Notes: generated from the letters alone by a model not told the origin. Positions 34,801 through 42,456 are shown, numbered from the stretch's first letter. The stretch: 51,709 bases of DNA from Erythrobacter colymbi (GCF_002155685.1 NZ_MUYK01000016.1:1-51709); one strand, 5' to 3'. Made by a program: numbers and translations.

Positions 34801-35371
34801 TCCGGTAGCGCGCGCGGTCGGGGAACTGGGCGTAGGCTTTGCCGGTGCCGGTGAAGTCGGCATAGACCTCGATGCAATAGCCGATGTCGGCGACAAGCAG
34901 GAACGGCGGCCAGCCATGATCGATGGGGAGCGCCTTGGCGTAGCGTTCGGCCTGGCCTTTCGCCTGCACCATCGCCTTGGCCCATCCGGGCGTGCCGCGC
35001 CGGGCGGTGCCGCGGGCGACACGGGTCTTGGCGGTCTGGCCGAAGATGTCGAGATCGTCCTCGCCCTTGTCGGCAGCAGCCCGGTCAGCCTCGCTGCCCT
35101 GCTTGGCTTCGAGGATGAAGCACCCGCGCTTGTAGCAATCGATCCGGCCGAAACTGGTGGTGCCGTCGCCATTGTCCTGAAAGACCCGGCGTTCGAAGAC
35201 GTAGTCGTTCGCGGTGTCGTCAGCCTTGGCGCCGCGCGGGGGATCGACGCCGAGCAGCCGGGCCAGGCCGTTGATGAAGGACTGGGTGTTGGCGAGTTCG
35301 CTGCCGCCTGTGCCGCGCCATTCAGCTATAAAGCTTTCAATTTGATCGGCTTCGAGCATCTGAAGTAACAT
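31883..35371 (-). CDS. Single-chain restriction-modification enzyme (type IIL/IIG-like)
   Basis: This 1162-residue protein combines nuclease, adenine methyltransferase and specificity functions. The N-terminal nuclease has GRIDCYKRGCFILEAK (D78, E88, K90). The methyltransferase has motif I VLDPACGTGNFLY (~425) and motif IV IVGNPPFVS (~592). The C-terminal part includes GRHGVGNTPVYNTKCATTFPLP, typical of MmeI-like enzymes, and a helical tail. Residues about 590-937 (32560-33600) use visibly less GC than the flanks, suggesting exchange of the target-recognition segment. One chain recognises and cuts DNA while self-modification protects the host. The start could also be the ATG at 35359. Confidence 0.88.
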   Translation of the reverse strand: MLLQMLEADQIESFIAEWRGTGGSELANTQSFINGLARLLGVDPPRGAKADDTANDYVFERRVFQDNGDGTTSFGRIDCYKRGCFILEAKQGSEADRAAADKGEDDLDIFGQTAKTRVARGTARRGTPGWAKAMVQAKGQAERYAKALPIDHGWPPFLLVADIGYCIEVYADFTGTGKAYAQFPDRARYRIMLEDLRDDDVRDRLRAIWTDPKSLDPTARAARVTRDIADLLATVARRLEKRGYDAETTSGFLMRVLFTMFAEDSKLIPEGSFTQLLKNQRAHPEHLEHQLSALWAAMDKGEFSPALGVPLRKFNGYLFKERSALPLDAEELEVLIQAAEHVWTEVEPAIFGTLLERALNPKERAKLGAHYTPRAYVERLIGPTIMEPLRADWDGVRGAAATLIEEGKADEAKAFVEAFHSRLAQTKVLDPACGTGNFLYVAMARMKELEGEVLDLLVELGDDQYVAELTGHTITPENFLGIEINPRAAAIAQLVLWIGYLQWHFRVNGADRTPPEPILRDVKTIENRDALIEWDEKVAELDVNGDPVTRWDGETMKEDPITGIDVPDDTARIPIYRYVKPRATKWPKADFIVGNPPFVSSRETRELLGDGYADALRDSHPNVPGNVDLVMYFWKLAADSVRAGAREFGLITTSRIRMEQNRKVTSSALANDLHITFAIPDHPWAGKDAEAGVRVAFTVVSKDKSQQRRLLLAPDHDESRSRVSDGTILEQADLETKIRRSITPDLSPSVEIDGLSELKAWSDLSHAGMKPYATTLVVTEDVAVRLFPDAVTMDRYAPRYLNGQGVARRPRNARVLDFNDCTSEAAVRQISESAFQYLVTHTKPERSQERNPRLRKEWWRFEASRDGLRSGIQQIDRYIVTVENSPTRYFVFLPSSVLPDQKLRCVGSDDAFVLGVLSSQAHAKFSARIGGRHGVGNTPVYNTKCATTFPLPADVPEPLKAKIRAEAEALDALRKRVLESHKDLTLTKLYNVLEALREGRALTDGERDMHDRGLVTLIRQHHDTIDALVAEAYGWPADLSDEEILTRLVALNKERAAEEARGLIRWLRPEYQAPDYKAPVTQTLDLGETAAALPDNVIPWPGSLPEQVSAVQSILTAAATPLAPQDVARAFKGKRAATIRPVLDALAGIGMARRLKDGRYAA

Positions 35372-35452
35372 AAAGCACAGGCATCAACGGCAGGCAACGA
35401 ATGTCGGATGAGCGCTCCAGCAGGCAAGGGGCAGGCGCGCGATCAAGCCTCG

Positions 35453-36193
35453 TCATGCTGAACTTGGATCAGCCCCGTTTATGTGGCGGAAGCGATGTCG
35501 CGCGCCGAAATGATCAATTGATTCCAGCGTCTCGGCGAATGCAGACTTATCGAAGCGGCCACCCCTGATGCGATCGACTTCAGCCTGCCAGTTGAAGTTT
35601 TTAACATCCGTGTTCAGAGCCAGAAAAGCCACACCCGCCGCCTTGCCATCTGTGTAGGAATCTGCCCAGACACCTCTACTCAGGCTTCGTGCTGCAAATT
35701 CGAAAATGAAACGAAATCGCTCGGCTTTAGGAACGGAAACATCCATCATTTTTCGAACCAAGATCGAACACGGTCTGCGGTAATCTCCCCAAGTCTTGGG
35801 ATGAACGAAAAAGTCACTAATCTCGAGAACGGTGAGCGGATAGCTTACATATTTGCCCCCCTCTAAGACTCGGTTGCTCAGCATACGATCCAACTTGAAA
35901 GTGCGTCTTTTTTGCCGGTAATGGCAAAATGCATCCAAATATGCCTCGCAGGAAAACATAAAAACGCTCTCTGCCGTGATCCGGCGCGTTTCAGGATCTG
36001 AGAATTCTTTCTGATACTCTATTTCAAGTTCGCACCTACACGGAAGCAGATCACGCCCAACTCTCGCTGATAATTCGAAGAGGAGCCTGAGTTCCTTTCG
36101 AACAATGTCTTCATTCCGTCGCTCGTAAACCGGAATCTTCGACTTTCCATCGAGTGCCCGTTGAGCGATCTCGAAGGCTATCGAATTCTCCAT
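35453..36193 (-). CDS. WYL-domain protein, likely regulator
   Basis: This is a 246-residue protein whose middle carries a WYL-type segment: ITAESVFMFSCEAYLDAFCHYR then RRTFKLDRML, where the AYL and RTF-LDR pattern matches the ligand-binding WYL fold. No N-terminal helix-turn-helix is obvious. WYL proteins often regulate defence operons by binding nucleic acids or nucleotides. I start at ATG 36193, preceded by AAAGGAAGCCTG (good site); an ATG at 36241 is less likely. It lies upstream of and on the same strand as the restriction-modification gene (81-base gap), so it may control it. Composition is more AT-rich than its neighbours. Confidence 0.72.
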   Translation of the reverse strand: MENSIAFEIAQRALDGKSKIPVYERRNEDIVRKELRLLFELSARVGRDLLPCRCELEIEYQKEFSDPETRRITAESVFMFSCEAYLDAFCHYRQKRRTFKLDRMLSNRVLEGGKYVSYPLTVLEISDFFVHPKTWGDYRRPCSILVRKMMDVSVPKAERFRFIFEFAARSLSRGVWADSYTDGKAAGVAFLALNTDVKNFNWQAEVDRIRGGRFDKSAFAETLESIDHFGARHRFRHINGADPSSA

Positions 36194-36308
36194 CAGGCTT
36201 CCTTTGTCAGCAGCAGCGTCCACCTCGGGGCCGATCCTCACTAGACCGCGCGGGCTGGTTTATCGCAGCTGAGTGCATCTGGCTGCATTATCTGAATTTC
36301 AGCTGGTT

Positions 36309-36892
36309 TCATTCTTCGGGCCCTTCAACGGCCGTCGCGCTCTCCTTGCGCCGGATCGTCCGATACACTGTCGGCCGTGAGACCGTGAACAACTTGCCGA
36401 GGTCGCTGATCGAGTATTCGCCGGTGGTATGCATCTTGAGAAGTTCGCGCTGCTGGAGGTCGGACAGCTTGGGCGGTTTGCCGCGCAGTTTGCCCTTGTC
36501 GCGGGCGATCTTCATGCCTTCGCGGGTGCGCAGGCGGATCAGGTCGCTCTCGAACTCGGCGAAGGTGGCGAGGATGTTGAAGAACATCCGGCCCATGGGA
36601 TCGTTGGGATCGTAGACCTGCTTGCCGAGAGCGAGACTCACACCCCGCTTCTCGAGCTCATCGGCGATCGCGCGTGCGTCGGGCACCGAACGAGCAAGAC
36701 GATCCAGCTTCGGCACGACCAGCGTTTCGCCGGCGCGCACGGCAGCGAGCGCTTGGGCGAGGCCGGGGCGATCGCGGTTGCGGCCGGTCAGGCCGTGGTC
36801 GGTGTAGATGCGGTCTTCGGGCACGCCGAGTTCAATCAGCGCCCGGCGCTGGGCGGTGAGATCCTGCTTGTCGGTTGAGCAGCGGGCATATC
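36309..36892 (-). pseudogene. Serine recombinase, 3' part, split by Tn402-like transposon
   Basis: A small serine recombinase (resolvase/invertase type). It has YARCSTDKQDLTAQRRAL (nucleophile Ser), VPKLDRLARSVPDA, the E-helix region, and a C-terminal HTH (YSISDLGKLFTVSRPTVYRTI). The present frame continues to an ATG at 36920, but its first ten residues come from the transposon end. The true 5' end lies at 42433-42456 (MTGTLIGY). Joining the two gives MTGTLIGYARCSTDKQ, a normal recombinase start, at about 200 residues. It may still be translated from the ATG in the transposon, but beta-strand 1 is replaced, so activity is doubtful. Confidence 0.85.
36888..36892. repeat. Left target-site duplication (ATATC) of the transposon
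   Basis: ATATC here matches GTATC at 42433-42437 in four of five bases, the 5-bp duplication expected of Tn402/Tn5053-type insertion. The one-base change is silent in the split recombinase Tyr codon (TAT versus TAC). Confidence 0.7.
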
Positions 36893-37044
36893 TGTCGTTT
36901 GTCACAATCCTGATCAGCACTGCCTGCTGATTTTATTGATACATGCCCACCCCCTAAGTGCTATGATGTTGTGCACGCAGCAGTTCAGTATGCCGCAAAG
37001 CCTTTCGGAAACAGGTCAGCGTGGTGCAGGAGGCGCGGTCGGCA

Positions 37045-38706
37045 ATGGATCTCGAGTCCGTTCCAAAAAGCGTTTGGCAGGAAGCTGAAAAGCGGGCGGT
37101 TATGCTCCGACCGCTTGCCGCCTGCCATGAAGCGCCAGCGTACCTTGTGCGCGCTGCCGCGAACGATCTGCAGATATCCGAACGCTGGGCCTACAAGCTG
37201 ATCCGTAGACTGCGTGAAGAGGGCGGGGCGGTGACGGCAATTCTTCCGCGCAGCGGCCGGGGCGCCCCGCGCAAGAGCAGGATACCGAGGGACCGGGAAG
37301 CAGTCATCAGCAAGGTGATCGAAGGCTGGTACCTCAAACGCCAGAAAGAACGCCCGTCGGAGATTGTAAGGGCGGTAATGGCCGAGTGTCGAAAATCCGG
37401 TATCCATCCCCCGAGTGAAGCCACAATCCGGCGGCGAATACGCGGGATCGACAGGGGTGTATCCTCACGGTTGCGAGAGGATGATGCCGATACGAAGCCG
37501 ATCATTGGCGCAACACCGATCCCGCAGCATCCGCTCGACGTCGTGCAGATGGACCACACGCCGGTCGATGTGATCCTCGTCGATCCGATCGAGCGGTTGC
37601 CGATCGGTCGCCCGTATCTGACGGTTGCTATCGACGTGATGAGCCGGGCGATAGCTGGCTTTTACCTGAGTCTCGATGCTCCGTCGGCGACCAGCGTTGG
37701 GCTTTGTCTCACACACATAGCTGAAGATAAGACCCTATGGATGGCCGCGCGCGGCATAACCGGCGCCGATTGGCCGATCATGGGCAAACCCAAGAAGATT
37801 GGCGTGGACAATGGTAGCGAGTTCCACTCCCAGGCGTTCGAACGCGGCTGTGCGCAACACAGCATCGAGATTGATTGGCGGCCACCAGGGCAGCCGCAAT
37901 TCGGAGGGATCGTGGAGCGTTTAATCGGAACGCTCATGCAGCGCATTCACTCACTGCCGGGAACGACCTTTTCCAACACAGCGCAGCGCGGAAAATACGA
38001 CAGCGAAGGGCGTGCGTGCCTGACACTGGAAGAATTGGAACGCTGGCTTACTGTGGCAATCTGCAAGGACTATCACCGATCAGGGCATCGCGGACTGGAT
38101 GGGGCTGCGCCACTCGCGAGGGTGCGTGAGGGGCTTGCGGCACTGAGCCGATCTGGCGGCGGCATTGCCATTCCCGCTGATCGGCAAAGCTATCTGATTG
38201 ACTTCCTACCTATTCTGAATCGGACCCTGCAGCGCGATGGTTTTGTAGTCGACCACATCCGCTATTTCTCGAACGCCCTGAAGCCGTGGATCGTCTCGCG
38301 CGATTCCCGAACCGAAGGGCCACTGACCCTCCGCCGCGATCCGCGCGATCTTTCGCGCATTTACGTGCTCGATCCTTTCGACGGATCATGGCTCGAGTTG
38401 CCGTATCGCAATCTGTCGCGGCCCTCGATCACCATCTGGGAGCATCGCGCGGCGCGCCGTCGCGTTCTGGAACGAAGTAATGCCGCGGTGGACGAGGACG
38501 CCATCTTCGCGGCTTTCGAGGAGATGCAGCAGATTGAGCGCGACGCAGCCAAGCTGTCCAGAAGTGTCCGCCGTCGCCGTTCGCGGCCGCCGTTAGATCG
38601 ACAGGATGTGGTGACGGCGGGATCGCAACCTCCGCAGGTAAGCGAAACACCCCATAACGAGGTCGGCGCCGCGCCGAAGCCATTTGCCGACATAGAAGAG
38701 TGGTAG
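37045..38706 (+). CDS. tniA: TniA transposase (Mu/TnsB-type DDE)
   Basis: This is a 553-residue DDE transposase. An N-terminal HTH region (ERWAYKLIRRL) precedes the catalytic core: VQMDHTPVDV (D170), GVDNGSEFHS (D255), GIVERLIGTL (E291), with D-35-E spacing. A C-terminal Mu-like beta barrel (PYRNLSRPSITIWEHR) and a helical tail follow; in this family the tail contacts the AAA partner TniB. I start at ATG 37045, which follows AGGAGG at a 10-11 base distance; a GTG at 37021 is possible. tniB follows after 6 bases. Confidence 0.93.
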   Translation: MDLESVPKSVWQEAEKRAVMLRPLAACHEAPAYLVRAAANDLQISERWAYKLIRRLREEGGAVTAILPRSGRGAPRKSRIPRDREAVISKVIEGWYLKRQKERPSEIVRAVMAECRKSGIHPPSEATIRRRIRGIDRGVSSRLREDDADTKPIIGATPIPQHPLDVVQMDHTPVDVILVDPIERLPIGRPYLTVAIDVMSRAIAGFYLSLDAPSATSVGLCLTHIAEDKTLWMAARGITGADWPIMGKPKKIGVDNGSEFHSQAFERGCAQHSIEIDWRPPGQPQFGGIVERLIGTLMQRIHSLPGTTFSNTAQRGKYDSEGRACLTLEELERWLTVAICKDYHRSGHRGLDGAAPLARVREGLAALSRSGGGIAIPADRQSYLIDFLPILNRTLQRDGFVVDHIRYFSNALKPWIVSRDSRTEGPLTLRRDPRDLSRIYVLDPFDGSWLELPYRNLSRPSITIWEHRAARRRVLERSNAAVDEDAIFAAFEEMQQIERDAAKLSRSVRRRRSRPPLDRQDVVTAGSQPPQVSETPHNEVGAAPKPFADIEEW

Positions 38707-38712
38707 GGCCCC

Positions 38713-39609
38713 ATGGAGCATCTTCGACCGGAGGCCAGACGAATTGCCGAACTGCCAAAAGTTGAGCGGCTAGGCCATCTCGCGACCGATCGTTGGATCG
38801 GTTATTCGCGGGCGCGGGATGCCTTGCAACGCATGAATATGCTTCTCTCGACGCAAGCTGGCCGTGTTCGGCCTCAGAATTTGTTGATCGTCGGACCAAG
38901 CAATAACGGCAAATCGACTATCGCGGAAAAGCTTCAGCGTCAGCATCCTCGGCGCTGCTCGCAGGAACGGGACCGCAACATCTTTCCGGTGCTTTCGATC
39001 CAGATGTTGCCCAACGCAACGGTGCCGCGCTTTCATGCACAGCTGCTCGATGGACTGGGTGCACCTGTCGGCCATTTTCAGCGAGGCGACACGCTCAGCG
39101 CCATCACCTTGAACCTCATGCGAGCATGCGAGGTCGGACTGCTCGTTATCGACGAACTGCACAACCTTCTTTGCGGTTCATCATCGCGGCAGCGCGAGAT
39201 TCTTGGGCTCATCCGATATTTGGGTAACGAATTGCGCATTCCGATCGTCGGGATAGGCACAAAGGATGCATGGCTTGCGCTGCGGCTCGACGACCAACTG
39301 GAGAATCGTTTCCAGCCATTCCTGTTGCCGAGATGGGCCAACGATGCCGAAACGGGCCGACTGTTGGCGAGCTTTGAGACGGTTATCCCACTTCAAGAAT
39401 GCTCCGGCCTCGGTCTGCCTGTTTTGCGCAAGGTAATCGTGGAGCGTTCAGAGGGCCTGATAGGTGAAATGCACGAACTTCTTTTGCGCGCGACCGATCA
39501 TGCGTTGACGCAGGGCCGGGAGCGCATCGAGGAATGCGATTTGATGGAATGCTCTTTTCAGGCTCCAACTTATAGGCGACAGATGATGGATCGAGAGCTT
39601 CGGTCGTGA
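38713..39609 (+). CDS. tniB: TniB AAA+ ATPase
   Basis: This is a 298-residue AAA+ protein of the TniB/TnsC type that forms filaments on DNA and directs TniA. Walker A is GPSNNGKST (61-69). The Walker B region reads GLLVIDELHNLL, and RIPIVGIGTKDAW is the sensor strand. The C-terminal small domain is helical. The ATG is 6 bases after tniA; the stop overlaps the tniQ ATG (TGATG). Length is close to TniB of Tn5053 as I recall it (about 300). Confidence 0.93.
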   Translation: MEHLRPEARRIAELPKVERLGHLATDRWIGYSRARDALQRMNMLLSTQAGRVRPQNLLIVGPSNNGKSTIAEKLQRQHPRRCSQERDRNIFPVLSIQMLPNATVPRFHAQLLDGLGAPVGHFQRGDTLSAITLNLMRACEVGLLVIDELHNLLCGSSSRQREILGLIRYLGNELRIPIVGIGTKDAWLALRLDDQLENRFQPFLLPRWANDAETGRLLASFETVIPLQECSGLGLPVLRKVIVERSEGLIGEMHELLLRATDHALTQGRERIEECDLMECSFQAPTYRRQMMDRELRS

Positions 39610-39953
39610 TGTCGGAGCCAGCTTGGCCGCTGCATCCGCGGCCAGAAGATAACGAAAATCTCCGCCAATATGTTGAACGCCTTGCGCGGGCGTATGGCGT
39701 GTCATTCAAGACCTTCTGTTTCAATGCGCTCAATATTGCGCACGAGGATGAAGAGGCGCGTCTTTTTCTCAAGCCAACAGGGGAAGTTCTATCCCGGCTG
39801 TCCGCCGGCGTCGGGATATCGATAGAAGAATTGCGGACGCTTCCGGAAAACGGGTGGCGAAGGTTTGCGCAAGCGACTGCCGACTTCAACGAATGGATAG
39901 CCATTCCTGCAAACAGGCAAAAATTTGAGGAAAGGTTTGGATCGGGCCTATAA
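39609..39953 (+). CDS. tniQ: Very short TniQ-like protein
   Basis: This 114-residue protein has the start of the TniQ family: AWPLHPRPEDNENLRQYVERLARAYGVSFKTFCFNAL, the region that in full-length TniQ leads to a zinc-binding segment. Here it ends without any Cys-His cluster; Tn402/Tn5053 TniQ is about 400 residues by memory. It is helical and acidic. The ATG overlaps the tniB stop. It is either a natural small subfamily that still links TniB to TniA, or a truncated remnant. No downstream frame continues the family before the res site, so a simple frameshift is not visible. Confidence 0.7.
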   Translation: MSEPAWPLHPRPEDNENLRQYVERLARAYGVSFKTFCFNALNIAHEDEEARLFLKPTGEVLSRLSAGVGISIEELRTLPENGWRRFAQATADFNEWIAIPANRQKFEERFGSGL

Positions 39954-39984
39954 CATTTGGGCACACTCATAAGTGATCATTCGG

Positions 39985-40065
39985 TGTTACAAGATAAATC
40001 GTCACAAATGAGTGGCGAACCGGCTTTTGTTACAGTACCAGGGTATCGACCACCTTAATGTGACA
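39985..40065. promoter_or_regulatory. Predicted res site for TniR
   Basis: The gap between tniQ and tniR contains repeated arms: TGTTACA (39985) with CGTCACA (40000), and TGTTACA (40028) with TGTGACA (40059-40065) as inverted arms of one 38-base subsite. Its centre (GGTATCGACC) would be the strand-exchange point. Position directly upstream of tniR and arm layout fit a serine-resolvase res site, which resolves cointegrates of this transposon class. Confidence 0.65.
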
Positions 40066-40072
40066 GTTTGCC

Positions 40073-40624
40073 ATGCCTCGCATCGGATACGCCCGCGTCA
40101 GCACCACGAGTCAAGATCTGGAAATTCAGCAGGCCAAGCTGAAGGCGGCGGGCTGCGAGATTATCCGTGCCGAGACAAGCTCCGGGGCATCTCGCGACGG
40201 TCGCACGGAGCTTGCCACCGTTTTGGAATTTCTGCGCGAAGGTGACGAACTGGTCGTACATCGGCTTGATCGGCTCGGCCGCTCGACACGCGACGTCCTC
40301 AATTTGGTGCATGAGCTCGACGCCAAGGGAGCTTCACTGCGGGTCCTTGAGCCGGAGGTGACGACCGCAGGCGACATGGGCCGCATGGTCATCACCATTC
40401 TTGGGATGGTGGCTGACATGGAACTGAAGTTCATCCGCGACCGGCAGCGGGCCGGTATCGATGCGGCTAAAGGCAAAGGTATCTACAAAGGCCGGCAGAA
40501 GCGGGTGAACGATGACGCTATTTGCAGGCTGGCATCGGAGGGCGTGCCTAAAGCCCAGATTGCCCGTGATCTCGGCGTGTCGCGCATGACCATCTATCGG
40601 GCTCTGGAAAAGCAGAAGACGTAG
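40073..40624 (+). CDS. tniR: TniR serine resolvase
   Basis: This is a 183-residue resolvase. IGYARVSTTSQDL carries the nucleophile (Ser10), VVHRLDRLGRSTRDV the conserved Arg region, then MGRMVITILGMVADMELKFIRDR the E helix. The C-terminal HTH is PKAQIARDLGVSRMTIYRAL. It resolves cointegrates at the adjacent res site after TniA-driven replicative transposition. Length and order (tniQ, res, tniR) match Tn402/Tn5053. The split host recombinase at 36309 is a related but distinct protein. Confidence 0.93.
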   Translation: MPRIGYARVSTTSQDLEIQQAKLKAAGCEIIRAETSSGASRDGRTELATVLEFLREGDELVVHRLDRLGRSTRDVLNLVHELDAKGASLRVLEPEVTTAGDMGRMVITILGMVADMELKFIRDRQRAGIDAAKGKGIYKGRQKRVNDDAICRLASEGVPKAQIARDLGVSRMTIYRALEKQKT

Positions 40625-40846
40625 GCAAAGACGAATGAAAATGCGTAAGCGTCGGGCCGATGCCATGGTAGGCGTCCGGCAGCTTTCGGCGTGTGTCCTC
40701 GGCCAGGCTTATGACCGAATCTGGGTGGTTTTCGGAATGGCAGGTCTTCCAATCAAGATTTGGCAACCTGACGTTTACCGAAGTGGGCGATAGCTATCTC
40801 GATAGAGTATCGTCTGATTTTTATTCAAAAATCGAGAGAACCGCTC
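40625..40846. other. Region between tniR and serpin
   Basis: About 220 bases with no gene; it probably contains the serpin promoter. The stretch from about 40700 (CTTATGACCGAATCTGGGTGG, GGAATGGCAGGTCTTCC) resembles the dispersed repeats found after the transposon (GGGTCGATTCCAGAATGGCAGG at 42278). Confidence 0.4.
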
Positions 40847-42184
40847 ATGAGAAGACTACCTCTCGCTGCCGCTTTCGCATTGGCCTATCTGCAATCAGCC
40901 TCCGTCGTCGCGCAGGATATCGAGCCTGCAAGCCTCGCAGAGGCAGAGGCAGAGGCAAAGGCAGCTATCGAGCCGACGATTTCCGTTTCCCTCAATCCTG
41001 ATGCGCAAGCGCTTGTCGCAAGCACCAACGCCTTCTCGCTCGATCTTCTGCGTGAAGCTGATGCGCCCGACACCAATCTCATTATCTCGCCGGCGAGCGT
41101 CTCCACGGCGGTTGGCTTTGCCTATCGCGGGGCGGTTGACGACACCGCGTCTCAGCTCAAAACCGTCATGCGATATCCGTTTGATCCGCAGCAGAACCTC
41201 AGGGCCAGCGGCGCATTGATGTCGACTATGTCGTTCTCTGCGAAGGGCCGCGAACTTCGGACCGCAAACGCCATATGGCTGCAAGAAGGCATGCCTTTTG
41301 ACCAACGGTTCGAACAGGACATGAATGCCTATGCCAAAGCAGGGATCGGACGCACGGATTTCCGGGCCGATCCAGAAGGAGCGAGACAGCTCATCAACCG
41401 CTGGGTTGAGGGTGCAACCAACGGCAACATCGCCGAACTGCTGCAACCTCGCATCGTGACCACCGGCACCCGTGCAGTTCTGGTGAATGCCGTCTGGTTC
41501 AAGGCCGACTGGCAGTTTCCCTTCAGCAAGGAGGCAACGCGAAGCGAACCTTTCACCGCCATTGACGGGTCGATCAGCACTACATCGCTGATGCACCAGT
41601 GGGGCCGGTATGCTGCGTTTCGGCGTGATGGCGTGAGCGTGATCCAGCTGCCTTACAAAGGCGGTGAAGTCGCACTCGTCGTCTTCTTGCCGGACAAGGC
41701 AAGTGCGCTCCCGAAGTTTGAAGAAAGCCTCACCTCTAAAGCGCTATCCCGATGGCTCACCGACCTCGACAAGACCGCTCCTCGCGAAACAGTCCTCACG
41801 CTTCCCAAATTGAAAATGCGCTGGCACTCCGATCTGGCCGAGGACTTGACACGGATGGGCGCGCCGATCGCTTTCTCCGACGATGCCGATTTCTCGGCCA
41901 TGGCGCGACTGCCCTATCCTGGTGGTGAAGCCGAGGAGATTGGACTGAAGATCAGCCATGTAATCCATGAGGCGACGATTGAGGTGGATGAGGTCGGATC
42001 GGAAGCAAGCGCGGCGACCGCTGTGGTCATGGGCATCGTGGTAAGCGGGCGTCGCGGCCCACCTCCACCGCCGCCCTTTGTCTTCAAGGCCGACAAGCCA
42101 TTCCTGTTCGCGCTTCGGGATCTTCGGACCGGGCTTCTGCTATTTGTCGGGCGCTATGTCCGGCCCGACCCATTGCAAGAATGA
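40847..42184 (+). CDS. Exported serpin (serine protease inhibitor family)
   Basis: This is a 445-residue serpin. A signal peptide (residues 1-22, ending SVVAQ) exports it. Family marks include NLIISPASVSTAVGFAYRGA (~65-85), TANAIWLQEGM, and the C-terminal FKADKPFLFALRDLRTGLLLFVGRY. The reactive-loop hinge E382-VGSEASAAT391 has small residues and the E-G-S/T-E-A pattern of inhibitory serpins. Counting from it, the scissile P1 would be V398 (or an Arg at 402-403 if the loop is longer), before a run of six prolines. A hexanucleotide repeat near 40943 codes EAEAEAKA. The gene is the only cargo of the transposon. Target protease unknown. Confidence 0.9.
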   Translation: MRRLPLAAAFALAYLQSASVVAQDIEPASLAEAEAEAKAAIEPTISVSLNPDAQALVASTNAFSLDLLREADAPDTNLIISPASVSTAVGFAYRGAVDDTASQLKTVMRYPFDPQQNLRASGALMSTMSFSAKGRELRTANAIWLQEGMPFDQRFEQDMNAYAKAGIGRTDFRADPEGARQLINRWVEGATNGNIAELLQPRIVTTGTRAVLVNAVWFKADWQFPFSKEATRSEPFTAIDGSISTTSLMHQWGRYAAFRRDGVSVIQLPYKGGEVALVVFLPDKASALPKFEESLTSKALSRWLTDLDKTAPRETVLTLPKLKMRWHSDLAEDLTRMGAPIAFSDDADFSAMARLPYPGGEAEEIGLKISHVIHEATIEVDEVGSEASAATAVVMGIVVSGRRGPPPPPPFVFKADKPFLFALRDLRTGLLLFVGRYVRPDPLQE

Positions 42185-42432
42185 CCTGCTCGATCTGTCC
42201 GGTTCGAACGTCTTGGGCATCAAGCCCGATGTCGCCCAATGGCCATCGCGACTGCAGCTCCGAATGACCACTTCGGGGTCGATTCCAGAATGGCAGGAAG
42301 TTTCCAGAAGGGGAGCAAAGCGGCCGTGCCGCCTTCGGGGTAGCGTATCGGCTTTGGTTGAGCATGTTCAGGAAGTATCATGTTCGCTGAAGCGGTCATG
42401 ACAAACACTGAACTTATTTATGAAGAACGACA
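42185..42432. other. Transposon right end, non-coding
   Basis: The 248 bases between the serpin stop and the right end AACGACA contain no gene. Subterminal repeats (TGACAAAC at 42399) and dispersed-repeat-like sequence (TTCCAGAATGGCAGGAAG at 42280-42300) are present. Confidence 0.5.
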
Positions 42433-42437
42433 GTATC
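42433..42437. repeat. Right target-site duplication (GTATC) of the transposon
   Basis: Pairs with ATATC at 36888-36892, differing in the first base, as described for the left copy. Confidence 0.7.
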
Positions 42438-42456
42438 CGATCAAAGTCCCGGTCAT
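42433..42456 (-). pseudogene. 5' end of the split serine recombinase
   Basis: Read on the minus strand, ATG at 42456 starts MTGTLIGY and then stops at the transposon end. Together with 36309-36892 it restores a standard recombinase N-terminus. Its upstream sequence (42457-42540, with AATGAGA repeated at about 42479 and 42509) may be the recombinase's own promoter and site. Confidence 0.8.

Larger units (their letters stand above)
36893..42432. mobile_element. Tn402/Tn5053-like transposon carrying a serpin
   Basis: A 5540-base element with the tni module (tniA, tniB, tniQ, res, tniR) and one cargo gene. Its ends are TGTCGTT at 36893-36899 and AACGACA at 42426-42432. A subterminal GTTTGTCA repeat occurs at 36897-36904 and, inverted, at 42399-42406. 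A 5-bp target duplication (one mismatch) flanks it, and the interrupted serine recombinase gene continues on both sides. tniA faces inward from the left end, as in Tn5053, with cargo between tniR and the right end. The boundaries are therefore set by two independent signs, end motif and host-gene continuity. tniQ is far shorter than usual. Confidence 0.88.

Noticed and set aside
33956..35368. 470-codon plus-strand open frame opposite the restriction-modification gene
   Set aside because: Gly/Ala/Leu-rich shadow of the opposite-strand gene whose catalytic motifs are unmistakable.
31883..36193. BREX-like module
   Set aside because: A methyltransferase and a WYL protein are present, but none of the other BREX genes; the enzyme has its own nuclease and specificity part, so single-chain restriction-modification fits better.
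40773..42432. Integron or attI site in the Tn402-like transposon
   Set aside because: No intI gene and no attC-like site between tniR and the right end; the serpin is simple cargo.
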